A stretch of 64,000 bases of DNA from Candidatus Gastranaerophilales bacterium. GTDB lineage: Bacteria; Cyanobacteriota; Vampirovibrionia; Gastranaerophilales; Gastranaerophilaceae. Below are positions 25,809 to 37,500 of the stretch, piece by piece. Made by a program: the position numbers and the translations under genes. The notes under the pieces were generated by a model. That model was not told where the DNA came from. It ran no database searches and was given only the letters and a program-made list of their open reading frames with translations. The stretch is taken from contig CANPZP010000001.1 of NCBI GenBank assembly GCA_947589115.1, forward strand, positions 56,801 to 120,800, written 5' to 3'. How positions within the stretch are numbered: position 1 is the first letter of the stretch; every line of letters begins with the position of its first letter.

Positions 25809-28385
25809 ATGATAAATCAAGAAATCAAGAACAGTAACAGTCTGGAAGTTGATTTTGAACTTGCAACTCCAATGTTCAAGCAATTTTTAGAAATAAAAAG
25901 GAAAAATCACGGGGTAGTCTTATTATATAGAATGGGCGACTTCTATGAAGGTTTTTTTGAAGATGCCATTTTATTTAACAGAGAATTAGGGTTAACCTTA
26001 ACTCATAAAGATGGCGGTGACTTGGGAAAAGTACCTATGGCAGGGATTCCTGTTAAATCTTTAAACACTTTTATTCCCAAATTGTTGAATAACAATTATA
26101 AAGTCGCTATATGTGAACAATTAGAAGACCCAAAAGAAGCCAAAGGACTTGTAAAGCGTGATATTGTAAAAACTATTACGGCGGGAACTATTACGGAAGT
26201 TAACCTGTTAGAGCCTGACGGGAATAATTATTTAGCTGCGGTTATTAACGTTAATAATGTTTTCGGGCTTGCTTACACCGATATTTCAACAGGTGAATTT
26301 AAAGTTACTAAAGGTTCTTTAAATGAAATATTGGCGGAGCTTGCAAGAATAAAACCTTCTGAAATTTTGACTCCGATTAAAAAGGAAAAAATACAACCGT
26401 TTCAAATAGTACCCGAGGAAAAAATTGATTTGCCTCCGGAAATAACATCTTTATATCCGTGTACTAAGCTTTCTTTATCTTCTTTTAACGAGCAGAGAGC
26501 CGTTGAAGGTCTAAAAGCGGTTTTTAACGTAACATCGCTGGATTCATTCGGTTTTGATGAATATAAACCTGCTTTTCTGGCAGCAGGAGCGATTATTGAT
26601 TATATTAATGAAACTCAAAAAGGTATATTCCCTAAATTTGATGTTATTAATTCCTATTCTGTTTCGGATTATGTTTCTATAGATTTTAATACCAGAAGGA
26701 ATTTGGAATTAACCGAAATAAATCGGGATAAATCAAAGTACGGCAGTTTGTTGTGGGCAATAGACAGAGTAAGAACTCCTATGGGCGCAAGATTACTTAA
26801 ATCATGGATTACTCAGCCCATTAAAAATATTAAAGAAATTAAAAAAAGACAAGATGCTGTTGAAGAACTGGTAAATGAACCTCAATTAAGACTGAATCTT
26901 GCAAATTTACTTGAAAAACTTTCTGATACCGAAAGATTGGCTGTTAAAATTACTAACGGAACCGTTAACCCCAGAGATTTATTATCACTTAAAGATTCTT
27001 TGTCGCTTTTACCTAATTTTAAAACAATTTTTAAAGCATTTAAAAGTGATTATTTAAATTCGTTTACGGATAATATTTCTTTATTAACTGAATTTTGTTC
27101 AATACTTGCAAGAACATTAGATGATGATGCACCTGTCAGCATAAAAGCGGGAAGAACAATAAAAAACGATGTTAACGGGGAATTGGATTATTACAGAACT
27201 CTTTTAAACGGCGGTGAAGAATGGATTAAAAATTTTGAAGCTCAACAAAGAGAATTGACGGGAATTAAAAACCTAAAAGTTAATTATAATAAAAACTTCG
27301 GTTATTCAATAGAAATTTCAAAAGCCAACACTATAGAAATTCCTTCAAATTATGTCAGAAGGCAAACTCTTACTAACGCTGAAAGATATATTACGGATGA
27401 ATTGAAGAAGCATGAAAATGATGTTTATTCAGCTCAATATAAATCTTTAGAGCTGGAGCAAAAAATATTTAATGATTTAGTTGAATATTCTAAATCTTTT
27501 GTGGATGACATAAAAGATATTTCAAAATTTTTATCAAGAGCGGATGTATTGTTATCGTTTGCGACGAGTGCAATTGAATCAAATTATGTCCGTCCGGAAA
27601 TAGATGATTCAAATGAACTTTATATAAAAGACGGGCGTCATCCGGTTGTTGAAAAAATATTGCCTATGGGACAGTATGTGCCGAATGATTTAAAACTTAT
27701 AGCTGATAAAAAAAATTATGAAGATACTCAATTTATGATTTTAACAGGGCCAAATATGGCAGGTAAATCAACATATATGAGGCAAAATGCATTAATAGTT
27801 TTATTGGCTCAGATAGGTTCATTTGTTCCGGCACAAGAGGCAAGAATAGGTGTTGTGGATAAAATATTTACAAGAGTGGGCGCTGTAGATGATTTATCCC
27901 TAGGGCAGTCTACTTTTATGGTGGAAATGACGGAAACCGCATATATTTTAAATAGTGCAACCGAAAAAAGCTTAATATTACTGGATGAAATAGGAAGAGG
28001 TACTTCTACATATGACGGTGTTGCTATTGCTTGGTCTGTTGCCGAATACATTGCAACAAAAATTAAAGCGAGAACAATTTTCGCAACTCATTATCATGAA
28101 TTGAATGTTATGCCTAAATCTATTGACAGTATTAAAAACTACAGAATAACTCTTTCTGAGGAAAATGGTGAAATCTGTTTTCTCAGAAAAGTTATTGAAG
28201 GTTCTGCAAGTAAAAGCTATGGCATTCACGTTGCTAAAATGGCAGGATTACCTTCAAGTGTGGTTAATAAAGCGCAGAATCTTATGATTAAAATGCAAAA
28301 AAATTATTCAAAAGATTTATCATCCAAGAAAAATAAAAATACTAATTTGCCGGATGTTCCGCAATTGACTCTTTTTTGTGATTGA
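25809..28385 (+). CDS. mutS: DNA mismatch repair protein MutS
   Basis: An 858-residue mismatch recognition ATPase. The mismatch-binding motif GDFYEGF in domain I (typical GDFYELF), the connector and clamp domains, and the ABC-type ATPase with Walker A GPNMAGKSTYMRQ (near residue 647) and the signature STFMVEMTETAYIL are all present, as are Walker B (LILLDEIGRGTSTYDG) and the FATHYHEL switch. It has full length and the MutS-I type with the complete set of domains. The ATG has no obvious ribosome site. rimO follows after 14 bases, so the two are probably transcribed together. mutL is not adjacent. Confidence 0.97.
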   Translation: MINQEIKNSNSLEVDFELATPMFKQFLEIKRKNHGVVLLYRMGDFYEGFFEDAILFNRELGLTLTHKDGGDLGKVPMAGIPVKSLNTFIPKLLNNNYKVAICEQLEDPKEAKGLVKRDIVKTITAGTITEVNLLEPDGNNYLAAVINVNNVFGLAYTDISTGEFKVTKGSLNEILAELARIKPSEILTPIKKEKIQPFQIVPEEKIDLPPEITSLYPCTKLSLSSFNEQRAVEGLKAVFNVTSLDSFGFDEYKPAFLAAGAIIDYINETQKGIFPKFDVINSYSVSDYVSIDFNTRRNLELTEINRDKSKYGSLLWAIDRVRTPMGARLLKSWITQPIKNIKEIKKRQDAVEELVNEPQLRLNLANLLEKLSDTERLAVKITNGTVNPRDLLSLKDSLSLLPNFKTIFKAFKSDYLNSFTDNISLLTEFCSILARTLDDDAPVSIKAGRTIKNDVNGELDYYRTLLNGGEEWIKNFEAQQRELTGIKNLKVNYNKNFGYSIEISKANTIEIPSNYVRRQTLTNAERYITDELKKHENDVYSAQYKSLELEQKIFNDLVEYSKSFVDDIKDISKFLSRADVLLSFATSAIESNYVRPEIDDSNELYIKDGRHPVVEKILPMGQYVPNDLKLIADKKNYEDTQFMILTGPNMAGKSTYMRQNALIVLLAQIGSFVPAQEARIGVVDKIFTRVGAVDDLSLGQSTFMVEMTETAYILNSATEKSLILLDEIGRGTSTYDGVAIAWSVAEYIATKIKARTIFATHYHELNVMPKSIDSIKNYRITLSEENGEICFLRKVIEGSASKSYGIHVAKMAGLPSSVVNKAQNLMIKMQKNYSKDLSSKKNKNTNLPDVPQLTLFCD

Positions 28386-28399
28386 GAGAAAGTATTAGT

Positions 28400-29704
28400 A
28401 TGAAGAAAATTGCTTTAATAAATCATGGATGTGCTAAAAATCTTGTTGATTCAGAGCTTATGCTCGGACTCTTGGCTGAAAACGGATATGAAATTACTCT
28501 CGATGAAACTAAATCCGATATTGTCATTATTAATACCTGTTCATTTATTCATGATGCGGAAAAAGAATCGGTAAAATCTGTTTTTGATATGATTTATGCC
28601 GGTAAAAAAGTAATTATAACCGGATGTCTGCCCCAAAAATATAAACTTGAACTTAAAGAACTTATTCCGGAAGCTCTTGCTTTTATAGGTACTTCCGAAT
28701 TGAATAAAATTGTTGACGTTATTAAAAATATTGAAAAAAAAGAAAATAACAATTATTTGGTAAACGAAAATCCGATATACAGTTATCCTGAGAATATAAA
28801 AAGACAACAAATTACGGTTGGTGCTTCTTCTTATGTTAAAATTGCTGACGGGTGTGACTTTAATTGCGGTTATTGTGTTATTCCTCAATTGAGGGGACCT
28901 TATAAGTCCAGAAAAATTGAAAATATTGTTAATGAAGTAAAAGAGCTTGTTGAAAAAGGTGTTTCGGAGGTTGTTTTAATAGCTCAAGATACTACAAGCT
29001 ACGGTAAAGACATTTACGGTAAACCTTCTTTAAAAGAACTTTTAATTGAATTAAATTCTATTGATGATTTAAAATGGATACGAATTATGTATACCTATCC
29101 GTCATTATTAACGGATGAATTATTGGATACGATAAATAAACTTGATAAAGTGGTTAAATATATTGATGTTCCGCTGCAGCATGTTAATAAAAACGTTTTG
29201 ACTGCAATGAACAGACCTGTTTTAGACTACAGACAATTAATTAAAAAAATCAGAACGCATATTAAAGGTGCTGCAATAAGAACTACTTTTATTACGGGCT
29301 ATCCGACAGAAACGCAAGAGGATTTTAACGAACTTTGTGATTTTGTTAAAGAAATGAAACTTGACAGAGTGGGAGTTTTTGAATTTTCAAGAGAAAAAAA
29401 TACAAAGTCATACGCTTTAAAGCCTCAAATTCCCGCTAAAGAAAAACATTTAAGAAAAAAAATATTAATGGAGCTTCAACAATCCGTATCCAAAGAATTA
29501 AATAATAAAATGCTTAATAAAAAAATTGATTGTATAGTGGAAGATATACGAGATGACGAAATAGTAACGGCAAGAACATATAAAGATGCCCCTGAAGTTG
29601 ACGGATTAATTTATATAAATACAAAAAAAGAATTATTGCCCGGAGATATAATTAAAGTAAAAGTAATCGGCGCTATGCAGTATGATTTAACGGGAGAATA
29701 CTAG
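28400..29704 (+). CDS. rimO: Ribosomal protein S12 methylthiotransferase RimO
   Basis: A 434-residue radical-SAM enzyme that adds a methylthio group to an Asp of ribosomal protein S12. The N-terminal UPF0004 domain starts [19 protein letters not shown] with its cluster-binding cysteines (CAKN, NTCSF, TGCLPQ). The radical-SAM triad is GCDFNCGYC, and a TRAM domain closes the protein ([13 protein letters not shown]). The start is the ATG at 28400; GAGAGAAAG is the ribosome site, and the in-frame TTG at 28382 overlapping mutS would add six residues without support. The stop codon overlaps the convergent typA stop on a CTAG, with no terminator between. Confidence 0.95.
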   Translation: MKKIALINHGCAKNLVDSELMLGLLAENGYEITLDETKSDIVIINTCSFIHDAEKESVKSVFDMIYAGKKVIITGCLPQKYKLELKELIPEALAFIGTSELNKIVDVIKNIEKKENNNYLVNENPIYSYPENIKRQQITVGASSYVKIADGCDFNCGYCVIPQLRGPYKSRKIENIVNEVKELVEKGVSEVVLIAQDTTSYGKDIYGKPSLKELLIELNSIDDLKWIRIMYTYPSLLTDELLDTINKLDKVVKYIDVPLQHVNKNVLTAMNRPVLDYRQLIKKIRTHIKGAAIRTTFITGYPTETQEDFNELCDFVKEMKLDRVGVFEFSREKNTKSYALKPQIPAKEKHLRKKILMELQQSVSKELNNKMLNKKIDCIVEDIRDDEIVTARTYKDAPEVDGLIYINTKKELLPGDIIKVKVIGAMQYDLTGEY

Positions 29705-31494
29705 TTAAATCTTACTTTTGTTAAATCAGCTTTACGTATTCTTATATTTTTAGGTGTGATTTCAAGCAGTTCATCGTCACCTATATATTCCATACAATCT
29801 TCCAATGACATTTTTCTGTGTGCTTGAAGTGTTACCATAACATCAGCGGTTGCACTTCTCATATTGGTTAATTTCTTTGTTTTACAAACATTAATTTCAA
29901 TATCTTGAGGTCTGTTGTGTTCTCCCACAACCATTCCTCTGTAGACTTTTGTTTTGGGTGTTAAGAAGAAAACACCTCTGTCTTCAAATTGAGCGAGTGC
30001 ATAGGGTATAGCTTCACCTTGTTCGTGTGAAACTAATGAACCGTTGCGTTGTTTTGATATATCACCGGCATAAGGTTTATATGAATCAAATGTATGATTC
30101 ATTATCCCTTCACCTCTTGTCATTCTTATAAATTCACCTCTGAAACCTATTAATCCTCTTGCGGGTATTGAAAAAGTCAATAATGTTCTTCCTTTAGAAT
30201 TTTGCATATGAATCATTTCGCCTTTTCGGTTAGATAATTTTTCTATACAAGAACCTGCATATTCTTCAGGTACGTCGATTAAAAGATTTTCATACGGTTC
30301 TGTTAATTCATTGTTTATTCTCTTGAATATAACTTCAGGTTTTGATACTTGAAACTCAAATCCTTCTCTTCTCATAGTTTCTATTAAAATACTTAAATGG
30401 AGTTCTCCTCGACCGGAAACTCTGAAGCTTTCGGTGGTATCTGTATCTTCAACTCTTAAACTTACATTTTTTTCAAGTTCGTCATAAAGTCTTTTTCTTA
30501 CTTGTCTTGAAGTAACAAATTTTCCCTCCTGACCTGCAAAAGGACTGTCATTTACTGAAAAAATCATTTGAAGAGTCGGCTCATCTACTTTAATTAACGG
30601 AAGTGCTTCCGTGGAATCGATTGAAGTAATTGTTTCTCCTATGTGAATATCATCAAAACCGGTGATTGCAATGATATCACCTGCTTGAGCTTCTTGTGTT
30701 TCCACTTTGCCTAAATCTTCAAATACATATAACTTTGCTATTTTTCCTCTTTCTATAGTTCCGTCCGCTTTTATTAAATTTACCTGCTGTTGGGATTTGA
30801 TTATTCCGTTTTGAATTCTGCCTATGGCAATTCTTCCTACGTAATCATTATAATCAAGCGTTGTTGCCTGAAACTGTAATGTTTTATTTTTATCGCCTGA
30901 GGGATATTTTATATTTTTTATAATGCAGTCTAACAGAGGTTCAATAGTCTTTGAATCGTCATTTAAGTCAGTTTTTGCATAACCCGCAAGTCCGTTAGCA
31001 TATATATAAGGGAAATCAATTAACTCAGGATTATCCGTAAGCTCGGTAAATAAATCAAAAACTTTATCAACGGTACCGTCAGGATCAGCACCTGTTTTAT
31101 CTATTTTGTTAATAACGACAATAATTTTTATCCCTAATTCAAGAGCTTTTGATAATACAAATCTTGTTTGAGGCATAGGTCCTTCCGCAGCATCAACTAT
31201 TAATAATGCTCCGTCTGCCATACCTAATACACGCTCTACTTCTCCTCCGAAATCTGCGTGCCCGGGAGTATCCACTATGTTTATTTTATAACCTTTATAA
31301 TTTACTGATACATTCTTTGAAAGGATTGTTATTCCTCTTTCTCTTTCCAAGTCATTTGAGTCAAGTACTCTCTCTTGTACTTGCTGATTTTCCCTAAATA
31401 CACCCGTTTGCTTTAGTATACTGTCTACTAACGTTGTTTTCCCATGGTCAACATGGGCTATTATAGCTACGTTTCTTATTTTCTTATTGTCCAT
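29701..31494 (-). CDS. typA: Ribosome-associated translational GTPase TypA/BipA
   Basis: A 597-residue translational GTPase of the EF-G superfamily. The G domain has [20 protein letters not shown] (G1), the RGITIL switch, [11 protein letters not shown] (G3) and NKIDKTGAD (G4). It is followed by the beta-barrel and the TypA-specific C-terminus ending [10 protein letters not shown]. It binds ribosomes and tunes growth under cold and stress. The ribosome site is GGGAAA, 11 bases before the ATG. It is convergent with rimO, sharing 4 bases (CTAG) at their ends. Confidence 0.97.
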   Translation of the reverse strand: MDNKKIRNVAIIAHVDHGKTTLVDSILKQTGVFRENQQVQERVLDSNDLERERGITILSKNVSVNYKGYKINIVDTPGHADFGGEVERVLGMADGALLIVDAAEGPMPQTRFVLSKALELGIKIIVVINKIDKTGADPDGTVDKVFDLFTELTDNPELIDFPYIYANGLAGYAKTDLNDDSKTIEPLLDCIIKNIKYPSGDKNKTLQFQATTLDYNDYVGRIAIGRIQNGIIKSQQQVNLIKADGTIERGKIAKLYVFEDLGKVETQEAQAGDIIAITGFDDIHIGETITSIDSTEALPLIKVDEPTLQMIFSVNDSPFAGQEGKFVTSRQVRKRLYDELEKNVSLRVEDTDTTESFRVSGRGELHLSILIETMRREGFEFQVSKPEVIFKRINNELTEPYENLLIDVPEEYAGSCIEKLSNRKGEMIHMQNSKGRTLLTFSIPARGLIGFRGEFIRMTRGEGIMNHTFDSYKPYAGDISKQRNGSLVSHEQGEAIPYALAQFEDRGVFFLTPKTKVYRGMVVGEHNRPQDIEINVCKTKKLTNMRSATADVMVTLQAHRKMSLEDCMEYIGDDELLEITPKNIRIRKADLTKVRFN

Positions 31495-31566
31495 TATTAA
31501 TGTTTCCCGATAAATGTGTATATTAATAATTACATTTTATTATAAACAATTTAAAAATAACAAATT

Positions 31567-32106
31567 TTATGAGAAAAGATAATTAACTTTTAAATATTCA
31601 ATAAGAATCTTTACGTTATTTTTAAGCTTTTCATAATCGGAATTATTATAAATAATATAATCCCAATCTTTTATATCATCTAAATCCGTTTCGGTAGTAT
31701 CGTTGACAGAGGTCAAAATTCCCCTTTTACTTCTGGCTTCTTGAGAAGCCTCAACTCTTATGCAAAAAGCACCGTGGGAACGGAACAATTCTAATTCGTG
31801 CATTACTCTAATATCGGTAACAATGACATTTCCGTCATACTCAATAATGGAATTTAACCAGTAATCCGGATTTTTAGCCCTTCCCCAATCTCCTAAATCT
31901 ATTAAATCTTGCCTGTATATTGATTTATTTTTTTCAATTTCTTCCAAACTTAAACCCGTTTGTTTTGAATACTGAATTTTTATTGCATCGGCAATCCCGA
32001 TTCTTTTAAATGTTTTCAGCTCTTCAAGCAGAATTTTTGCAATTGTATCTTTTCCGGAATATTGTTTCCCGGAAAATACTATAATCTTCTTTATACTTTT
32101 AGTCAT
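31567..32106 (-). CDS. P-loop small-molecule kinase (dNMP/dephospho-CoA kinase-like)
   Basis: A 179-residue nucleoside/small-substrate kinase fold. The P-loop GKQYSGKDT (13-21) is followed by ETDLDDIKDWDYIIYNNSD near the C-terminus, typical of deoxynucleotide monophosphate kinases and phosphomevalonate-type kinases, and the lid region contains RSKRGILTS. It transfers a phosphate from ATP to an unknown small acceptor. Its start ATG lies inside the end of rpsA (8-base overlap), so it is translated with ribosomal protein S1. Dephospho-CoA kinase is a possible alternative because the family resemblance is only partial. Confidence 0.6.
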   Translation of the reverse strand: MTKSIKKIIVFSGKQYSGKDTIAKILLEELKTFKRIGIADAIKIQYSKQTGLSLEEIEKNKSIYRQDLIDLGDWGRAKNPDYWLNSIIEYDGNVIVTDIRVMHELELFRSHGAFCIRVEASQEARSKRGILTSVNDTTETDLDDIKDWDYIIYNNSDYEKLKNNVKILIEYLKVNYLFS

Positions 32107-33154
32107 TTTTAATACTTAAACTGATACGTCTGTCGTCAGGATTGAATTTTAATATTGTAGTCTTAATTACATCGCCGACTTTTAATATAGTATTATTTTG
32201 ATTTTGATATTCAATAAGTTCATTATTTGGTAACAGCGCTTCAACTCCGGGGAAAACTTCTACGAAAGCTCCAAAATGCTTAATTCTGGTAATTACACCT
32301 TCTATTTTTTCACCGTCTGAAATTTTACCTTTAGCTTCAATCCAAGGGTCTTTTTCAAGATTTTTTAAACTTAAACTTATTCTTTGTTTATCTTTATCTA
32401 TAACAATAATTTCAACATTAATTTCATCACCGACTTTAAGAATGTCTGACGGATGATCAACCCATCTCCAGGATATTTGAGATAACGGCAATAATGCATC
32501 TACTCCTCCGATATCAACAAATGCACCGAAATCGGTAATTCTTACGACATCACCTTTTACTACTTGTCCTACTTCCACGGTTTCAAAGATATCTTTTTTA
32601 TTCTCTTCTTTGTCATCAGAATAAACTTTTCTGTTGGATAAAATGAAATTACCCTGTTGTATATCCATGGTTAAAATTTTTAATTCTAATTTTTCACCTA
32701 CAATATTATCCGTGGATTTTAATTTCAAATGGCTTGAAGGAACAAATCCTCTTACCCCTTTAACTTCAACAAGAACACCGCCTTTAACAACAGATATAAC
32801 AACGCCTTCAACCATTTCGTCGTTAGCTTTTATTTGTTCAAGTTCTCTCCAGCTGTATGCTAACGCTACTTTCTTGTATGAAAGCATAAATCTGCCGTCC
32901 TCATCTTCCTCCCGAATTATTAAAAATTCATATTCTTGCCCCTTTTTCAGGGTTTCTTCTATACTTACTGTTTTATCAACTACTGCTTCTTTTACGGGAA
33001 CATATGCTGCCGTTTTTGCACCTATGTCGACTATTACTCCCGCTGAATCATACGAACAAACTATACCTTTTACTAAATCACCTTTTTGAAAACTATAATC
33101 ATAATTACCAAGTAACTCTTCAAATTCTTCATCAGTATAAATCTGTTCTGACAT
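32099..33154 (-). CDS. rpsA: 30S ribosomal protein S1 (four S1 domains)
   Basis: A 351-residue RNA-binding protein with four S1 domains, at about residues 25-90, 108-175, 195-262 and 280-348. The latter two carry the best matches (VKGDVVRITDFGAFVDIGG and IEGVITRIKHFGAFVEV). It holds mRNA at the ribosome during initiation. Cyanobacterial S1 proteins are shorter than the six-domain form of E. coli, which fits. A strong ribosome site, GAGGTAGAGAG, precedes the ATG, and a near-consensus promoter lies at 33195-33223. A P-loop kinase gene overlaps its end by 8 bases. Confidence 0.95.
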   Translation of the reverse strand: MSEQIYTDEEFEELLGNYDYSFQKGDLVKGIVCSYDSAGVIVDIGAKTAAYVPVKEAVVDKTVSIEETLKKGQEYEFLIIREEDEDGRFMLSYKKVALAYSWRELEQIKANDEMVEGVVISVVKGGVLVEVKGVRGFVPSSHLKLKSTDNIVGEKLELKILTMDIQQGNFILSNRKVYSDDKEENKKDIFETVEVGQVVKGDVVRITDFGAFVDIGGVDALLPLSQISWRWVDHPSDILKVGDEINVEIIVIDKDKQRISLSLKNLEKDPWIEAKGKISDGEKIEGVITRIKHFGAFVEVFPGVEALLPNNELIEYQNQNNTILKVGDVIKTTILKFNPDDRRISLSIKND

Positions 33155-33194
33155 CTCTCTCTACCTCAAACTTTATTAGTAAATTATCAAAGAT

Positions 33195-33223
33195 ATTATA
33201 CAGTTTTTTCCAGAATTTGTAAA
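33195..33223 (-). promoter_or_regulatory. rpsA promoter
   Basis: On the minus strand, -35 TTTACA (33218-33223) and -10 TATAAT (33195-33200) are separated by exactly 17 bases. This is the best sigma-70 match in the window, one base from consensus at -35. It lies about 40 bases before the rpsA ATG. The remaining 33224-33363 holds no gene or clear terminator. Confidence 0.8.
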
Positions 33224-33363
33224 CCATTACAACTTTTTTTTTCTCAATATGTCTGTCGCAGTTATATATTGATGTTTTAAATCCTATAATGTCACTGATT
33301 TCGATTTATTTCACTGGTTAATTAAGCAATTAGTTTCCGTATTACAATATATTTTACTGTTTT

Positions 33364-34257
33364 TTATACCAAATAATCTTCGTATATACTCAAGGTTAAT
33401 CTATTGTTTCTTAATTTGTTTAATGCTCTTGATTCCGTTTGTCTGATACATTCTTTTGTTACACCGTATAATTTCCCTATATCTTCAAGAGTTTGTTTCG
33501 CTTTTCCGTTTAATCCGAATCTTAATGTTATTACTTTTTGTTCCCTGTCTTTTAAATTGTATAACAGTGATACTACTTCTTTTTTTAAGGATTCATATTC
33601 GATTTCTTTTATCCCGCTTGCGTTTTTATCTTCTATTATATCTATTAATCTGACTTCTGAGCCGTTCTTTATTTCATAATCACCTTCAAGAGATAATGTC
33701 TTTTTATATGCATTTAAATAGTTGTTTATCTTTCCGGAATCCATATTCATTTTTTTCGCTATGTCATCTGTTTTTACTTCTTCTTTAGCTTCTTTTTCCA
33801 TCTCGGATTTTATTTTTGAATATTTTGAAAGAGTTTCTTGTATATATACCGGTATTTTAACACAATGTGATTGTTCCGATATGGCTTTGAACATTGCCTG
33901 CTTTATCCACCATGATGCATATGTCGCAAATCTATACCCGAATTTCCAATTAAATTTATCTACAGCTGCGATTAACCCTATTGTTCCCTCTTGTATTAAA
34001 TCTGTCATGGGTAATTTGCTTGTATGTATTACCTTCTTTGCTATTGTTACCACTAATCTTAAATTTGATTCTATTAATTTCTGTTTGGCTTCTTTACACC
34101 CTTCTTTCGCTGATTTTGCCAGCTCTTGTTCTTTTTCGGCACTTAATACTTCATATTTTGATATCTTCTTTATGTAACTGTTTATATTTGTTTCCGAAAA
34201 TAATGCTCTGTTTGAAAAATTTTCAGACTCATTGTTTAAAACATAACTTGTAACCAT
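33364..34257 (-). CDS. RNA polymerase sigma-70 family factor (RpoD-related)
   Basis: A 297-residue sigma factor with regions 1.2 to 4. Region 2.3/2.4 reads [21 protein letters not shown] (DNA melting and -10 contact), and region 4.2 is [19 protein letters not shown]. The helix that reads the -35 box differs from the housekeeping TRERIRQIEAKALRKLR, so it probably serves a different promoter set. The long N-terminal extension of primary factors is lacking, so it is a group 2 or 3 factor, not the main RpoD. The ribosome site AGGAGA precedes the ATG. Its own promoter and a structured leader of about 145 bases lie upstream. Confidence 0.88.
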   Translation of the reverse strand: MVTSYVLNNESENFSNRALFSETNINSYIKKISKYEVLSAEKEQELAKSAKEGCKEAKQKLIESNLRLVVTIAKKVIHTSKLPMTDLIQEGTIGLIAAVDKFNWKFGYRFATYASWWIKQAMFKAISEQSHCVKIPVYIQETLSKYSKIKSEMEKEAKEEVKTDDIAKKMNMDSGKINNYLNAYKKTLSLEGDYEIKNGSEVRLIDIIEDKNASGIKEIEYESLKKEVVSLLYNLKDREQKVITLRFGLNGKAKQTLEDIGKLYGVTKECIRQTESRALNKLRNNRLTLSIYEDYLV

Positions 34258-34340
34258 GCTTTTATCTCCTGATTTTATCTTTTACACACACTTATTAATG
34301 ACCACTATAAATAATGCCTGTTTAAGGGCACTTTCGGCTT

Positions 34341-34379
34341 TCGATTGTTGTAAATTATTATTTTCGGACTAACAATCGA
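34341..34379. promoter_or_regulatory. Inverted repeat in the sigma factor leader (operator or hairpin)
   Basis: TCGATTGTT (34341-34349) and AACAATCGA (34371-34379) are perfect inverted copies around a 21-base loop. The repeat lies in the untranslated leader between the promoter at 34410-34438 and the sigma factor start. It could be an RNA hairpin or a protein operator. Confidence 0.5.
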
Positions 34380-34409
34380 TTTATTATATGATATATTTTA
34401 TATATCTTT

Positions 34410-34438
34410 AATATATCACTTGAGATATAAAATTTCAA
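34410..34438 (-). promoter_or_regulatory. Promoter of the sigma-70 family factor
   Basis: On the minus strand, TTGAAA (34433-34438) and TATATT (34410-34415) are spaced by 17 bases, a good sigma-70 match. Transcription would begin near 34402, leaving a long leader before the ATG at 34257. The divergent helicase gene starts at 34542. Confidence 0.7.
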
Positions 34439-34541
34439 TCCTTTTATAAAGAAATGTTAAGTTAAAATTCAAATATGAAGAAATTTCTTAATATCTCGTA
34501 ATAAAACTGATTTTAAAAAAAAGATTGATTACAATTTTAAT

Positions 34542-37500
34542 ATGTTAATACAGGGAAGCTCAAATACAAATATAAAAAGTCTGACGGCAAAAAAGTACAT
34601 TGAACTGGATGAAATGGGGATTAGTGCCGATGAGATATTAACAATAGTTTTAAATCCGTATAAAAAGTCGGAGTTAATAAACGAGATAATATCTCTAGAT
34701 AAAAAATACAAGTCAAAAAAGCTTAATATAATGACGTTTTCGGGGGTATGTTATAATGCGTTTAAAGATAATTGGGGATATATATCGGAGTTAATAGATG
34801 CAAAAGATACGGTGAATCCGAATTTATGCGGTTTGGAGGTATCTCAGTATATATTTAAAAAATGCATAAGAGAAGCTGATTTTTCGGATTATATTTGTAA
34901 AATTAATTTACTGCATCAATTATTTAGGCGGTATTCCCTTATAGTCAATAATTGTTTAACGCAAGAAGAGGTAAAAAATAGGTCAAAGACAGCGGGAGAA
35001 ACATTTTATACGGAGGCTCAAAAAGCTATTGAAAATTATAAATTAAAGACTAATGAATACAGGAGTTTTGATTATTTACGCCAGTTGGCGGTATTGCCTT
35101 TAATATGTAAAAATACTGATTATTTTAAGAAGGTCAAGTATTTATTGGTTAATGATGCGGATGAATATTCGTATGCATTTTGGCAGTTTATTTATAATAT
35201 CATGCCTGATTTAAAGGATTATTTTATAACTTATGACAAAGAGGGGTCAACACGCTGCGGTTATTTGTGCGCATATAAATCAGGGATTAAGGATTTTACA
35301 GATAAATATAATCCTAAAATTATTGAATTAAAGGATAAAACTCCATTTTATCCTATGGCTCAAAGGTTTTATAATGCGATTACAAATTCAGAAAAAATCA
35401 ATTCGGAATCTTTAAAAATAAAAAATTCAATAAAACGATTTGATATGCTTAAAGAGGTTATAAATGATGTGGAAAGCCTGTTAAAATCAGGGGTAAAACC
35501 TTCTGAGATTGCTGTTATAACTCCGTTAACCGATGATATTTTAATGCGTGAATTTTCTTTAAATCCTTTCGGTATTGAATTTCAGTTTATTATAGGTAAT
35601 CAAAAGCTTATTGAAGATAATAATATCAAGAATATTTTAATAATTTTAAAGCTGGTGCATGGTATTGAATTAAAGGATTATGAATTAAAAGGTTTAATGA
35701 TTAATTTTTTAAGAATACCTTTTAAAAAATGTATAAAAATATTTAAATATTATGCGGATAAAAAAGAATTACCCGAAATCAAGTTTGAAGAAGAAGATAA
35801 TGATTATAAATACAATAAGCTTATCTCGGTAATAAAGGCATTAAAATCGTGCAAAAATTCAATAGAATATGAGATAAGTTCCATACATACGAATTTAGTT
35901 GAGCAAAATAATGAAGCGGGAAGATTAAAGTATGAATTTTGGCTTAAGGAGGCAAAAAATTTTGAATCGGCATTTAAATCGGATTTAGGTGATTTAGCAC
36001 AGGAATTTATTATTCAAACGGAAAATAGTATTATAAGCGAGAATCCTTCAGATGTTATTAAACTTGAAGGTAATAAGATTATTGTATCTACTCCGCAAAA
36101 GGTAATAGATTATTCCCTTAGAACAAATTACAAGTTATTTTTAGATATTTCTTACAGTGAGTGGATGAAACAAGATACGGGGACATTATATAATTCTTGG
36201 GTATTGAACAGGGACAATGATTTAAAGGAATTTACTTCTGATGATAATTTAAGGTTAACGAAAGATAAGACCGGAAGAATTATGAGGAAGTTAATACTTT
36301 TGGCTGATAAAGGAATATCTTTTTATTCAAGTATATATGACAATTTGGGAAATGAAAATTTCGGCGGGATTTCGGATTATTTCCAAATTGAAAATAATAA
36401 TAAAGCGGAATTTAACATAACTGCAAGAGATGACCAAAAACCCGTATTAAATTATAAAAAAGGAAAAATGGGGATAATGGCGGTTCCGGGAGCCGGAAAA
36501 ACCACTATCCTTTTAGCTTTAATTATTAAACTTATAAAAGAAGGCGTTAATGCGGAAAATATTTTTGTTTTAACTTATATGGAATCTGCTGCGAAGAATT
36601 TTAAAGAAAAGCTTAAAAATATTCTTCCTGATTCTTCATCACTTCCTAATATTTCTACCATCCACGGTCTTGCTTTAAGGATTATTAAAGAAAATGGAAG
36701 TTATATTAATTTGGGACTTGATGATAATTTTGATATAATTGACGATAATCAAAAAGAAAAAATTATTAAGGAATTATTTTTTAAACTTAAAATTGATGAT
36801 GATAAATTTGAAAATTATTTAAGATGTATCTCAATTGTTAAATTATCTTTAAATGAAAAAGAGGTTACAACAAAGTACAAAGATATAAAAGAGTTTTATA
36901 ATTTTATTGACGAATATAATAAAGTCTTAAAGCAGAATAATTTAATTGATTATGATGATATGTTATGTTATGCGTTAAAAATATTAAAAGAGAACAAAAA
37001 TATATTAAAATACTACCAAAATATATGTAAATATATAATAGAGGATGAAGCGCAGGATTCAACGGAAATTCAGCAAATTTTAATAGGTATGCTGGCGGGA
37101 AAATATAATAATTATGTAAGGTGCGGGGATATAAATCAGGCAATAACTTCCACATTTACTGACAGCAATCTTAAAGGGTTTTATGATTTTATAAAAAATA
37201 ATAAGAAAGTGGAAATGATTACATCACAAAGATGTTCAAAACCTATATATTCACTTGCAAATAAACTTATTAAAGTTTCTAAATCAAATCCCGAGCAAAA
37301 AAATGCATTTTATGATATTCAAATAAAGGGAACTCAATATAATCCCGTAACGGATTTAAAACCGCAATATTTATTTTTTGAGAATGAATCCGAAGAGAAA
37401 AATTTTATTCTTCAAAAGATAAGATTAATTCAAAAGGAAGAACCTTCTTCAAGTATTGCCGTTTTAATGAGGCTTAATTTTCAGGTTAATGATTTTAATG

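Noticed and set aside
28382..28399. TTG start for rimO overlapping mutS
   Set aside because: It would place the ribosome site inside the coding part, and the normal RimO N-terminus begins at the ATG at 28400.
32634..33089. 151-residue open frame on the strand opposite rpsA
   Set aside because: It is fully inside the S1 domains of rpsA on the other strand; no start signal or family match.
33722..34253. Two open frames (151 and 90 residues) opposite the sigma factor gene
   Set aside because: They are antisense shadows within conserved sigma regions 2 and 3, with no support as genes.
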